This document shows positions 22,526-30,826 of a DNA stretch of 32,227 nucleotides, piece by piece (within the stretch, counting starts at the first letter, position 1; every line of letters starts with the position of its first letter). The notes beneath the pieces are model-generated. The model searched no databases. It saw only the letters and a list, made by a program, of their open reading frames with translations, and was not told where the DNA came from. The stretch covers positions 1 through 32,227 of the forward strand of contig DVIP01000170.1 of the NCBI GenBank assembly GCA_018711225.1, written 5' to 3'. The DNA is from Candidatus Cryptobacteroides intestinipullorum (GTDB lineage: Bacteria > Bacteroidota > Bacteroidia > Bacteroidales > UBA932). The position numbers and the translations under genes were made by a program.

Positions 22526-24421
22526 ATGGGAAAAATCATTGGTATTGACTTGGGAACCACGAACTCATGCGTGGCAGTCATGGAAGGCAACAAGCCTACC
22601 GTAATCATCAACAACGAAGGTCAGAGGACTACGCCTTCAGTAGTCGCATTCACCGACGGAGGTGAAAGGAAGATAGGTAACCCTGCCAAAAGACAGGCCA
22701 TAACCAATCCTCACAAGACAGTCTTTTCCATCAAAAGGTTCATGGGAGAGACATACGACCAGGTAACGAATGAAGCCGAAAGAGTGCCTTACAAGGTAGT
22801 CCGCGGCGAAAACAATACACCGAGGGTCGACATCGACGGAAGGCTTTACACTCCACAGGAAATTTCGGCCATGATTCTTCAGAAAATGAAGAAGACAGCT
22901 GAAGACTATCTCAGGCAGGAAGTTACAGAAGCCGTCATAACGGTGCCTGCATACTTCTCAGACTCTCAGAGACAGGCTACAAAAGAGGCTGGAAAGATTG
23001 CCGGACTGGATGTAAAGCGTATCATCAACGAGCCTACGGCAGCAGCCCTTGCATACGGCCTTGACCAGAAAAACAAGGACATGAAGATAGCCGTATATGA
23101 CCTTGGCGGCGGTACATTCGATATATCCATCATGGAACTCGGCGACGGTGTATTCGAGGTGAAATCCACCAACGGTGACACCCACCTGGGAGGTGATGAT
23201 TTCGACCAGGTCATCATAGACTGGCTGGCATCTGAATTTGCAGCGGAAAACGGCGGAATCGACCTGAAGAAAGACCCTATGGCACTTCAGAGGCTGAAAG
23301 AAGCTGCAGAAAAAGCCAAGATAGAACTTTCAAGCCAGACATCTACCGAAATCAACCTTCCGTACATAATGCCTGTAGACGGTATTCCTAAACATCTGGT
23401 AAAGACTCTCACCAGGGCCAAATTCGAGCAGCTGGCAGACAGCCTTATCCAGAGGACGGTGGAACCGTGCCGCAAGGCTCTTGCAGATGCAGGCTACAGC
23501 GCATCGGATATCGACGAAGTCCTGCTTGTCGGCGGTTCTACACGTATTCCGGCTATCCAGGCTATCGTAGAGAAGTTCTTCGGAAAAGCTCCTAACAAGA
23601 GCGTGAACCCTGACGAGGTAGTGGCCATAGGTGCCGCAATACAGGGCGGCGTGCTGGCAGGTGATGTAAAGGACGTACTGCTGCTCGATGTCACTCCGCT
23701 TTCACTCGGTATCGAGACACTCGGCGGCGTGATGACAAAGCTCATCGACGCGAACACTACCATCCCTACCAGGAAATCACAGGTATTCTCTACAGCTGCA
23801 GATAACCAGCCTTCAGTAGAAATACACGTCCTCCAGGGTGAGAGGCCGATGGCCAAGGACAATAAGGAAATCGGCAAATTCCACCTGGACGGCATAGCAC
23901 CTGCTCCAAGAGGTGTTCCTCAGATCGAAGTGACATTCGACATAGACGCAAACGGTATACTTAACGTATCTGCAAAAGACAAGGCTACCGGCAAGGAGCA
24001 GAACATCAGGATCGAGGCTTCTTCTGGACTTAGCGAAGAGGAAATCAAGAGGATGCGTGACGAAGCCAAGGCAAACGAGGCTTCCGACAAGGCAGAAAAG
24101 GAAAGAATCGACAAGATAAACAATGCTGACGCACTCTGCTTCCAGACCGAAAAGAATCTGAAGGAATACGGAGACAAGATTCCTGCCGACAAGAAAGGCG
24201 CTATAGAATCTGCCCTGAACAATCTGAAAGAGGCTGTGAAGAGCCAGAACATATCTGATATAGACAGATACAACAGCGAACTCGAATCAGCATGGCATGC
24301 AGCATCCGAGGATATGGCCAAGGCCGCAGGCGCCCAGCAGGGCGGGCCGCAGGGACCGTTCCAGGGAGGCCCTCAGGGACCGCAGAACGGACCTGACAAC
24401 CAGGGACCTGACGAGCAGTAA
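22526..24421 (+). CDS. dnaK: Chaperone DnaK (Hsp70)
   Basis: 631 residues from the ATG at 22526 ([21 protein letters not shown]), which has a Shine-Dalgarno-like AAAGGAGA 8-15 nt upstream. The track ORF starts at 22364 only because the leader happens to be open; those 54 residues are not DnaK-like. The nucleotide-binding domain (1 to about 385) carries [45 protein letters not shown] and [14 protein letters not shown]. The linker is [15 protein letters not shown]. The substrate-binding domain follows with [20 protein letters not shown]. The C-terminus is odd: after [17 protein letters not shown] it becomes a Gly/Pro/Gln stretch ([15 protein letters not shown]) ending GPDEQ, without the acidic DFEEV-type ending usual in DnaK. 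Codon choice suggests high expression. A strong terminator follows. Confidence 0.98.
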   Translation: MGKIIGIDLGTTNSCVAVMEGNKPTVIINNEGQRTTPSVVAFTDGGERKIGNPAKRQAITNPHKTVFSIKRFMGETYDQVTNEAERVPYKVVRGENNTPRVDIDGRLYTPQEISAMILQKMKKTAEDYLRQEVTEAVITVPAYFSDSQRQATKEAGKIAGLDVKRIINEPTAAALAYGLDQKNKDMKIAVYDLGGGTFDISIMELGDGVFEVKSTNGDTHLGGDDFDQVIIDWLASEFAAENGGIDLKKDPMALQRLKEAAEKAKIELSSQTSTEINLPYIMPVDGIPKHLVKTLTRAKFEQLADSLIQRTVEPCRKALADAGYSASDIDEVLLVGGSTRIPAIQAIVEKFFGKAPNKSVNPDEVVAIGAAIQGGVLAGDVKDVLLLDVTPLSLGIETLGGVMTKLIDANTTIPTRKSQVFSTAADNQPSVEIHVLQGERPMAKDNKEIGKFHLDGIAPAPRGVPQIEVTFDIDANGILNVSAKDKATGKEQNIRIEASSGLSEEEIKRMRDEAKANEASDKAEKERIDKINNADALCFQTEKNLKEYGDKIPADKKGAIESALNNLKEAVKSQNISDIDRYNSELESAWHAASEDMAKAAGAQQGGPQGPFQGGPQGPQNGPDNQGPDEQ

Positions 24422-24441
24422 AGTTTGTGTGCAATAAAGAG

Positions 24442-24480
24442 CGGCTGTGCCGGAGACAAATCCGGCGCAGCCGTTTTTTT
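24442..24480 (+). terminator. Rho-independent terminator of dnaK
   Basis: CGGCTGTGCCGGA (24442-24454), 6-nt loop GACAAA, then TCCGGCGCAGCCG (24461-24473) and seven T residues. The 13-bp stem has one G-T wobble. It begins 20 nt after the dnaK stop. It also lies just past the stop of the convergent lipoprotein gene, but has no T-run in that direction. Confidence 0.95.
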
Positions 24481-24488
24481 CTTCCAAC

Positions 24489-25574
24489 TCATTTCAGGAC
24501 AAAATCCGAAACGTTCTTCAGACCTACAAGTCCATAATAAGAACTTTCTATGTCTCCTTTCAGACATACGAGTCTTCCCAGCATCTCCGGATTCAGAGCC
24601 AGATTCAAGGCATCCCTGACATCACCGGACGGCAGCTGTACCGCGATGCAGTTATTCCTGGACGAAACTGTGGAACGAGGTCCCAGAAGGATATTCGAGG
24701 CCGATTTGAACGGAGGCTCAAACGACGCATTGGCGGAAGTCAGGTCTCCCCCGACAATAAAACCGGAAACCCACACGTCATCCCTGCCGACATTCTCCGC
24801 TGCCTGTGCCACAGATATGGCAGACCCCGAAGATTCCCCTTTGGAGGATTCCTGACTTCCCAGATAATAGTCCTCCATAGTCCAGACCCTGGATGTATCC
24901 AGACTTATGGAAATACCCCTGGACCCCTCAGGATCAGACGCGGAAACGGAAATTTTCATGACAAGTATCTCCTGAGCGACTACCGTCCTGGTCAGAAGAA
25001 CAGTCTCCCTGCCTCCGTCATACAATATAAGGGATATGGATCCTGGACTGAAATAGGCAATTCTGTCCTCCGAATAACTGTACATCAGCCTATGCGTCCC
25101 TGATTTCAGGAACAGCACCCCATCCGGATACTCCGTAAGAAAATCCGGAGAGATGTCCAGCCTGATTCCGGAATTGATCTGCCGGCAGTCCAGGCTGACC
25201 GCAATGTCTCCGGATGGAGGGACTACGACGCACTGTTCGTCCCCGTACTGGGGCGCCGAAAACTTCAAACCGGAAAAATCCTCAGACCGGACATATATGC
25301 TGTAACTGCCCGGATCTACGGAAATGGCTTCAGGCAATTCACCGTATATGCCGTCAAACACCTCTTTCCCGTTTTCATCTGTGACTGTGATAAGGAATTC
25401 ATTCGTATCCGGCAACTCCTTTGAAACCTTGGAAATATCTTCCGGACTGCTGTCAAACCTGAACATCAGCCTGCCTTCAGCAGTATCTTCATTTACCTGC
25501 TTCCGACATGAAAAAGATACCGCCAACGCCATGAGCAGCATCGCGGCTGCAAGAACTCTTTTCAACTTCTTCAT
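24489..25574 (-). CDS. DUF4493/DUF6359-like lipoprotein
   Basis: 361 residues from the ATG at 25574 (MKKLKRVLAAAMLLMALAVSFSC, lipobox Cys23), preceded by a strong GGAGGAG ribosome-binding site. The track start at 25631 adds 19 residues before the signal peptide and is unlikely. Residues about 30-240 resemble DUF4493-type Bacteroidetes lipoproteins with beta-sandwich features (EFLITVTDENGKEVFDGIYGELPEAISVDPGSYSIYVRS). Residues about 255-361 resemble a DUF6359-type OB-fold domain (ISVAQAAENVGRDDVWVSGFIVGG, SNILLGPR, LGRLVCLKGDIESSYYGLVGLKN). Both domains lack a known activity and are common in surface or fimbria-associated lipoproteins of gut Bacteroidales. It is probably expressed from its own promoter at 25618-25625. 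Confidence 0.85.
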   Translation of the reverse strand: MKKLKRVLAAAMLLMALAVSFSCRKQVNEDTAEGRLMFRFDSSPEDISKVSKELPDTNEFLITVTDENGKEVFDGIYGELPEAISVDPGSYSIYVRSEDFSGLKFSAPQYGDEQCVVVPPSGDIAVSLDCRQINSGIRLDISPDFLTEYPDGVLFLKSGTHRLMYSYSEDRIAYFSPGSISLILYDGGRETVLLTRTVVAQEILVMKISVSASDPEGSRGISISLDTSRVWTMEDYYLGSQESSKGESSGSAISVAQAAENVGRDDVWVSGFIVGGDLTSANASFEPPFKSASNILLGPRSTVSSRNNCIAVQLPSGDVRDALNLALNPEMLGRLVCLKGDIESSYYGLVGLKNVSDFVLK

Positions 25575-25617
25575 TTCTCCTCCTCTACTTAAACCGCCGC
25601 ACCATTGCAGCTGACGG

Positions 25618-25625
25618 CAAAAGTA
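25618..25625 (-). promoter_or_regulatory. -7 element of the DUF4493-like lipoprotein gene
   Basis: TACTTTTG on the minus strand (TAnnTTTG), 44 bases before the ATG at 25574 and upstream of the GGAGGAG site. The -33 region is only T-rich, without an exact TTTG. Confidence 0.5.
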
Positions 25626-25666
25626 TAACACGGCCAGGAAAAAGGTTTATCGAAAAAGAAAAAAGA

Positions 25667-25735
25667 CTTTGCAGAAAAAGAAAATCCTTGCAGGAAAAGA
25701 AATTCCATTCCGTACTTCCGTTTCAGGCCTGCAGG
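25667..25735. repeat. Imperfect 19-20 bp A-rich direct repeats
   Basis: TTTGCAGAAAAAGAAAATCC and CTTGCAGGAAAAGAAATTCC lie next to each other, and a third partial copy (CCTGCAGGAAAAATAC) overlaps the end of the metallo-hydrolase gene. They probably arose by local duplication of its 3' end. No function is evident. Confidence 0.55.
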
Positions 25736-26523
25736 AAAAATACAGGTGACGGATACGACCTCGGGAGGCAGCGCAGATGTACCGTCCCCTTCTCCACCCC
25801 GATTCCGGCCAGAGCCTCCGAAGAGGCCCTGTATGCCAGCTCTGGAGTATTGTTGTTCTCGCTCAGATGGCACAGGAAAATATTCCTGAGCTCCGGATGG
25901 AATACACGTTTCAACGCCTCCGCACACTCCGTATTGCTGAGATGCCCGCTGCCCTGTATTATCCTCATCTTCAGCTCGTATGTATAGGAGCCGGACATCA
26001 GCATCTCCTTGTCATAGTTCGACTCCAGAACCAGTGTCTGCGCCTGTGACGCATATTTCAGGAGGTCATCGGTTATCTGCCCGATATCGGTGGCTATCAT
26101 GAATTTATGTCCGTCGAAGTCAATCGCATAGCCTACCGTCTGTACGGCATCGTGAGGCACCTCGAAACATCTGACCCCTATACCTGACAAATCCGTTTCG
26201 ACCCCTTCTTCAAGTGTTTTCCTGTATGCGCCTATGATTCCTGCCGTAAAAGGATGTCTGGAAAGGGCATTGCCTATCGTTTCTGTCGTATATACCGGTT
26301 TGTGAAGTTTCTTGCAGAATGTTCCGAGGAATTTTATATGATCCAGATGCGCATGCGTGATGAGAATCCCCTCTATCGCATCCGGACTTATCCCGTTGTC
26401 CTTGAAAAACCTGGACAAACGCCTCAGGCTGACTCCGGCGTCGATTATGATTCCGCGTTCTTCCGAACCGAGATAATAACAGTTGCCGCAGCTTCCGCTG
26501 GACAGGCTAAAGAACTTCAGCAT
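25723..26523 (-). CDS. YycJ-like metallo-beta-lactamase-fold hydrolase
   Basis: A 266-residue cytosolic protein. It starts MLKFFSLSSGSCGNCYYLGS, the characteristic start of YycJ/WalJ-type MBL proteins. The metal-binding motif is ITHAHLDHIKFLG (His57, His59, Asp61, His62), with further ligands expected at VPHDAVQTVGYAI, MIATDIGQI and IFLCHLSENNN. Relatives are predicted or shown to be nucleases linked to DNA repair or cell-wall signalling; the substrate here is not known. It begins 18 bases after the TPR gene on the same strand, so the two are probably co-transcribed. The C-terminus (SPVFFLQA) lies within a small A-rich direct repeat. Confidence 0.9.
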   Translation of the reverse strand: MLKFFSLSSGSCGNCYYLGSEERGIIIDAGVSLRRLSRFFKDNGISPDAIEGILITHAHLDHIKFLGTFCKKLHKPVYTTETIGNALSRHPFTAGIIGAYRKTLEEGVETDLSGIGVRCFEVPHDAVQTVGYAIDFDGHKFMIATDIGQITDDLLKYASQAQTLVLESNYDKEMLMSGSYTYELKMRIIQGSGHLSNTECAEALKRVFHPELRNIFLCHLSENNNTPELAYRASSEALAGIGVEKGTVHLRCLPRSYPSPVFFLQA

Positions 26524-26541
26524 CTTCCTCGCAACCCTCCA

Positions 26542-28560
26542 TCAGTTTTCATCTTCACAATACTTGTTTATCACGCTGTACGCCTCCGCGACCCCGAGTT
26601 CTCCTGCACGGGACAGATCTATACAGCCTTTCTCCCTGTCTTTCAGATATATGAGCACCAGTCCTCTGTTGAAATAGGCGTCGCCCATATAAGGATAAAG
26701 TTCGATGGCTTTCGTATAGCTTTCTATGGAATTGATATGTTCTGCGGACAGACAATAAAGATTTCCAAGATTGAAATGGAAATAAGGTATGTCCGGAACT
26801 GTCTCCACGGCGGACTTCATGTCGTTTATGGCTTCGGTATAGTCATACTGGTGCGTTATCTGATCCTTTACCCTGGCTCTGGTATTTCCGGAATCATCCA
26901 TGGTAAGCACCTGGACATTGCTCTCTATGGATGAAATGAATTCTATCATCTGCGCCCTGAGCACAGCCCTGTTCATATAATAGAAAGCCTTGTAGTACTT
27001 TTCCAGCCCCGAATCCCCGGCTGACGACACGGCCTTGTCGTAGTAGTTGAGAGCCGAATTGAACTGTCTGGCATCAGTCTCGTACAATGCCCGTCCGAAA
27101 CTGTTCATGGAATCTTCGGTGCCGTATCCGTACAATACCTTCTCCGCCGCGGACATCACTGCATCATCGGAAGAAATGGTATCGGCGGCCGTCAGGAGCA
27201 TACCCACCCTGGAATCATTCATGAATCTGGAAATGAGAGGGTTTTCATAAGTATGCTCAAGGGCATACTGGACCTCCGGCTTCTTCTCGGCCAGAACGAA
27301 ACGGTACAGAGGTCTCAGCCTGACATCTATATCACGGTGCTGCAGGAGTTCGTCATTGAAATCCTTCTGAGCGAAATCAGCATCCAAAGCCAGCAGCGCA
27401 TTGTATTTTCTGGTGGTATCGGCAAAGGAAGCTTCACCCGAAGTGGTCTTCTGCCTGTACTCCTGCACCTTTTCGCGTGCGGTCTCGTAGTCCTGTCTGG
27501 AAGAGGCATAATCTCCGAGAAGATTTTTCACGTAAGCCCGGTTCATATACGCCTTCGCGAAATCAGGATACAGACTTATCGCCTTGTCGTAATCCTCCAG
27601 GGCATCACGGTAACGGCCCAGTTCGATGAAAATGGAAGCCCTGTTGAAATACGCCAGGACATTTTCCGGATTTATGTTCAGGACCCTGTCCATGTCGGAC
27701 AACGCCGCCTCGTATTCTCCGACCTGGGCGTTTATCAGCCCCCTGTTGTAAAGTGTGAGGGCATTGCCGGGCTCGTCCCTGAGGACACGGTTCAAATCGG
27801 ACATGGCGCTTATGTAATCCTGTGTTTCATAATACATTATCGCCCTGTTGAAATACGCGAAAGTATTGGACGTATCCAGATCTATGGCCCTGTCCATATC
27901 GGCAATGGCCTTGTCATACTCCTGTCTGGAGGCATATACGCGTCCCCTCCTGATATACCCTTCTGGATCGAACCTGTCCAGCTTGATGGCCCTGTTGTAA
28001 TCATCAAGCGCCTTTGTGGTATCCTTAAGGAAAAGATAGCATGCACCCCTGTTCAGATATGCCGACGGATCCTTGGGTTCTTTCCTGATATAGCGGTTGA
28101 AGTCAGAAACGGCCTTGTCGAACTGCTGGGACAGGAAATAAGTGACACCGCGGCTGAAATACAACCCCACAAAACCGGGCCTCAGGCTGATAGCCTTCTC
28201 GAAATCCTCCAGCGCCGCCTCGTATCTTCCGGCCCTGCTTTCGGTTATGGCACGGTAATGATAGCCGGAAGTGAATACCTGATTCAGTCGGACAGACGTG
28301 TTGAAATCATTGTACGCACCCCTGACATCCCCCAGATTATATTTGGCGATTCCGCGGAAAAAATATGTCATGTAGTTCGTGGAATCAAGGGAAGCCAGGA
28401 TATTGAAATTCTCTATCGCATCGGCATATTTCCCTTCGAATATAGACTGTCTCCCCCTGAAGAAGAATACGTTTGTATCGTACTGAGCCGACGCCTCCCC
28501 TACAAACAGCGCAAACAGCAGCACGGACACAGCGAATATTTTCCTTAAAACCTCCGGCAC
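26542..28560 (-). CDS. Exported tetratricopeptide-repeat protein
   Basis: 672 residues, starting at a GTG (28560); no ATG is available in frame near the N-terminus. Residues 1-25 are a signal peptide (VLLFALFVGEASAQ). About ten consecutive TPR units cover residues 30-375, with the usual G/A/Y/P spacing (YFNRAIMYYETQDYISAMSDLNRVLRDEPGN). A less regular central region follows (about 376-590), and two more TPRs close the protein (FHFNLGNLYCLSAEHINSIESYTKAIELYP; AYFNRGLVLIYLKDREKGCIDLSRAGELG). It is probably a periplasmic scaffold; no enzymatic motif is visible. It precedes the YycJ-like gene with an 18-base gap and is divergent from the M28-like gene. Long antisense ORFs on the plus strand here are shadows. 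Confidence 0.92.
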   Translation of the reverse strand: MPEVLRKIFAVSVLLFALFVGEASAQYDTNVFFFRGRQSIFEGKYADAIENFNILASLDSTNYMTYFFRGIAKYNLGDVRGAYNDFNTSVRLNQVFTSGYHYRAITESRAGRYEAALEDFEKAISLRPGFVGLYFSRGVTYFLSQQFDKAVSDFNRYIRKEPKDPSAYLNRGACYLFLKDTTKALDDYNRAIKLDRFDPEGYIRRGRVYASRQEYDKAIADMDRAIDLDTSNTFAYFNRAIMYYETQDYISAMSDLNRVLRDEPGNALTLYNRGLINAQVGEYEAALSDMDRVLNINPENVLAYFNRASIFIELGRYRDALEDYDKAISLYPDFAKAYMNRAYVKNLLGDYASSRQDYETAREKVQEYRQKTTSGEASFADTTRKYNALLALDADFAQKDFNDELLQHRDIDVRLRPLYRFVLAEKKPEVQYALEHTYENPLISRFMNDSRVGMLLTAADTISSDDAVMSAAEKVLYGYGTEDSMNSFGRALYETDARQFNSALNYYDKAVSSAGDSGLEKYYKAFYYMNRAVLRAQMIEFISSIESNVQVLTMDDSGNTRARVKDQITHQYDYTEAINDMKSAVETVPDIPYFHFNLGNLYCLSAEHINSIESYTKAIELYPYMGDAYFNRGLVLIYLKDREKGCIDLSRAGELGVAEAYSVINKYCEDEN

Positions 28561-28594
28561 CCTATAAAAATTTCCGATTGATACTTAATTTTCC

Positions 28595-28602
28595 TAATTT
28601 TG
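28595..28602 (+). promoter_or_regulatory. Promoter of the M28-like gene with start-site hairpin
   Basis: TAATTTTG (TAnnTTTG) with TTTC 20 bases upstream (28571-28574), one base from the -33 consensus. TTGCCGG-N7-CCGGCAA (28600-28620) would form a hairpin around the start of the transcript. Confidence 0.55.
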
Positions 28603-28642
28603 CCGGCTTGTAACCGGCAACCGACAAAGATAATCATTTATC

Positions 28643-29677
28643 ATGCCCAGCAAGAAAAAAACAGACAAAAATAAATTCATATTCCTGGTCCTGGCCGTCA
28701 TGATCTGTGCCAATGCCGGAACACTCGGTGCACAAAGTTTCTGGATATCAAACGACAATGCGGCACACAACCTGGTATGGAAAGAAAAACTGGAACGCAG
28801 GATAGAATTTCTAAGCGACTCGCTGTGTGAAGGCAGGGCTACAGGGACAAGAGGTGCTACGGAAGCCGCATTCCGGATCATGAGCCATTTCAGGCAGGCC
28901 GGGCTAATGCCTTTTGACAGCACCTATTCCAAATCCTTCATTGCAGGAGAAGGCGTTACGGGCCATAATATCATGGGGATGCTGCCCGGCTCCAGAACCA
29001 GGCCGTGCGACTCGTACATAATTCTGGGAGCACATTACGACCACCTGGGAATACTCGGAGGAAAGATGTACCCGGGAGCGGACAACAATGCGTCAGGTGT
29101 AGCCGCACTGATGAGTCTGTGCGACATGTTCTCAGCCATGAAGACAGCCGGACGGGCATACGGAAGAAACATAATATTCGTCTGTTTCGATGCCAAGGAA
29201 ATGAACATGGCAGGTTCAAGGGCTGTATGGGAAATGATTGAAAACGGCCAGCTGAAAGACCCTCTTTCAGGAAAACCCATCACGAAAGACAAGATATACG
29301 CCATGGCCAACATGGAACAGATAGGCAGCTCGCTCGCCCCTCTGGATTCCGGCAGGAAAGACTATCTGATAGCACTGGGAAACAACACTCTCCCTTCGGA
29401 GGGGACCAGAAGGCTTCTGTCCCTGTGCAACCGCTTCTACGGCACTATGCTGGAACTGTCCGAGACCTATTACGGCAGCGCCAAATTCACGGATATCTTC
29501 TACGGCATTTCCGACCAGAAGATATTCGCCGACAACGGGATTCCCGCAGTATTCTTCACATCGGGCATCACGCTGAACACGTTCAAAACTTACGACACCG
29601 TAGAGACCCTCGATCTGGATGTCCTGAGAAAAAGGATCATTCTGATATTCCACTGGGCAGAGAAACTTCTCGGCTGA
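28643..29677 (+). CDS. M28 peptidase-like protein, probably catalytically inactive
   Basis: 344 residues with a signal-anchor-like N-terminus (FIFLVLAVMICANAGTLGAQ). The M28 zinc aminopeptidase fold is clear: LGAHYDHLGILGG (His131), YPGADNNASGVAALM (Asp147), IIFVCFDAKEMNMAGS, MANMEQIG, and DQKIFADNGIPAVFFTSG. Active members have a Glu-Glu pair where this has Lys185-Glu186, so the general base is missing. They have Asp where this has Glu225, and His before the final DTV motif where this has Phe314 (NTFKTYDTV). The ORF is intact from start to stop, so this is not a decayed gene. It may be a binding or structural protein, or have altered metal chemistry. It is divergent from the TPR gene and convergent with the glycosyltransferase. 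Confidence 0.88.
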   Translation: MPSKKKTDKNKFIFLVLAVMICANAGTLGAQSFWISNDNAAHNLVWKEKLERRIEFLSDSLCEGRATGTRGATEAAFRIMSHFRQAGLMPFDSTYSKSFIAGEGVTGHNIMGMLPGSRTRPCDSYIILGAHYDHLGILGGKMYPGADNNASGVAALMSLCDMFSAMKTAGRAYGRNIIFVCFDAKEMNMAGSRAVWEMIENGQLKDPLSGKPITKDKIYAMANMEQIGSSLAPLDSGRKDYLIALGNNTLPSEGTRRLLSLCNRFYGTMLELSETYYGSAKFTDIFYGISDQKIFADNGIPAVFFTSGITLNTFKTYDTVETLDLDVLRKRIILIFHWAEKLLG

Positions 29678-29693
29678 AAAAGGAGGATTCCGG

Positions 29694-30731
29694 CTACATC
29701 AGTTCGTTGTAAATGTCGATATACCTTCTGGCCGTACGTTCCCATGAAAAACTCAGGGCATGTTTTTTCATGTCTTCCAGATCTTTCGCTCCGCCGGCGA
29801 ATTCCTCCATTCCCTTGCGGAACTGGGCTGTCATGATGTCCGGGTCGAAATTATGGTCGAAATAGAAAGCATAACTGCCGCCGATTTCCGGCAAGGAAGT
29901 CCTGTCCGAAAGGAAAATGGGCTTCTGGTAATACATCGCCTCAATGACAGGCAGCCCGAATCCTTCGGCTACGGACGGGAACAGAAAGGCTGAACAGTTC
30001 TTTATATACCAGTATTTTACCGGATCCGTCACAGGTCCCGTAATATGCACACGGTCCCTGACACCGTATTTGTCAGCCTCTTCCATTATCCTGTTCTCAT
30101 ACGGAGACCTGTTGCCCGCTATGATCAGCTGATAGTCATTGTCCCTCAGCAGGACCGGCAGTACGTGGAAATTCTTTTTCGGAACTACGGAACCTACGGA
30201 AAACAGGAATTTCCCTTTCGGTCTGGAAACCGGAGGCACCATATCCCCGTCAAAGTGGTTGAGTCCGTTGTATACGACCTCGACATACTTTCCCCTCATG
30301 TTGAGATTGTCCAGCAAGTCGCGCTTCGTACTCTCGGACACGGCCACGATATGGTCTGCCCTGTCCAGATTCTTCTGTATGACTGAAAGGTATTTGCGGT
30401 GTTTTCTGAGAGGCTTGTCGTAAAGGAAGTTCAGGTCATGGACAGTAAGGACCACTTTCACCCGGGCAGGTGGCATAAAGGACGTCTGCTGGAATGCCGA
30501 ATGCCATACCCTGACATTGGAATTGCAATGCAGATAGACCTGGTCAAGCGCATGCACGGGCCTGTAAAGCACTTCTTCTCCCCATAATCCGCGATACCTG
30601 GACGGAACGAAAAATTCAAGCCGGTCATGGACAGACATCCTCTGCTTCACCAGATTTTCGGCAATATTATTACAGAAGACCGCCAGACCGGTATTAGGAT
30701 ATTTCATCCTCTCACAATCGAAAACAACCAT
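29694..30731 (-). CDS. GT4-family glycosyltransferase
   Basis: A 345-residue GT-B-fold enzyme. The N-terminal acceptor half includes VVLTVHDLNFLYD and ADHIVAVSESTKRDLL. The C-terminal donor half includes FLFSVGSVVPKKNFHVLP, YQLIIAGN, VHITGPVTDPVKYWYIKNCSAFLFPSVAEGFGLPVIEAM (the EGFGLPxxEA nucleotide-sugar signature) and PEIGGSYAFYFD. It transfers a sugar from a nucleotide donor, probably in cell-surface glycan or LPS synthesis; donor and acceptor are unknown. It is a single gene, not within a polysaccharide cluster in this window, and converges on the M28-like gene with a 16-base gap. A TAAATTTG -7 element lies 21-28 bases upstream. Confidence 0.94.
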   Translation of the reverse strand: MVVFDCERMKYPNTGLAVFCNNIAENLVKQRMSVHDRLEFFVPSRYRGLWGEEVLYRPVHALDQVYLHCNSNVRVWHSAFQQTSFMPPARVKVVLTVHDLNFLYDKPLRKHRKYLSVIQKNLDRADHIVAVSESTKRDLLDNLNMRGKYVEVVYNGLNHFDGDMVPPVSRPKGKFLFSVGSVVPKKNFHVLPVLLRDNDYQLIIAGNRSPYENRIMEEADKYGVRDRVHITGPVTDPVKYWYIKNCSAFLFPSVAEGFGLPVIEAMYYQKPIFLSDRTSLPEIGGSYAFYFDHNFDPDIMTAQFRKGMEEFAGGAKDLEDMKKHALSFSWERTARRYIDIYNELM

Positions 30732-30751
30732 AGATAAAGTCTTATTTCCGA

Positions 30752-30759
30752 CAAATTTA
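30752..30759 (-). promoter_or_regulatory. -7 element of the glycosyltransferase gene
   Basis: TAAATTTG on the minus strand fits TAnnTTTG. The start codon is at 30731. No -33 TTTG is found at 19-21 bases, but a tandem 11-bp repeat lies about 35 bases further upstream. Confidence 0.5.
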
Positions 30760-30793
30760 GAAAAAAGTCACCAACTTTCCATACCCTCAGGCC

Positions 30794-30815
30794 CCAAATA
30801 TTGCCCAAATATTGC
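30794..30815. repeat. Perfect 2 x 11-bp tandem repeat
   Basis: CCAAATATTGC occurs twice without a gap (30794-30804, 30805-30815). Each unit contains the palindromic core AATATT. The repeat lies between the rmuC stop and the glycosyltransferase promoter, at about -49 to -70 from the predicted start. It could be a regulator site or a simple duplication. Confidence 0.7.
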
Positions 30816-30826
30816 ACTGCCGGCAC

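Noticed and set aside
27253-28548. Long plus-strand ORF (431 aa) opposite the TPR gene
   Set aside because: It is a reverse-strand shadow of a repeat-rich gene with strong codon bias. The translation has no recognisable domain, and the minus-strand TPR protein fully explains the region.
28643-29677. Calling the M28-like gene a pseudogene
   Set aside because: The reading frame, signal peptide and fold motifs are intact. Only catalytic residues differ, which fits a pseudoenzyme better than a decaying gene.
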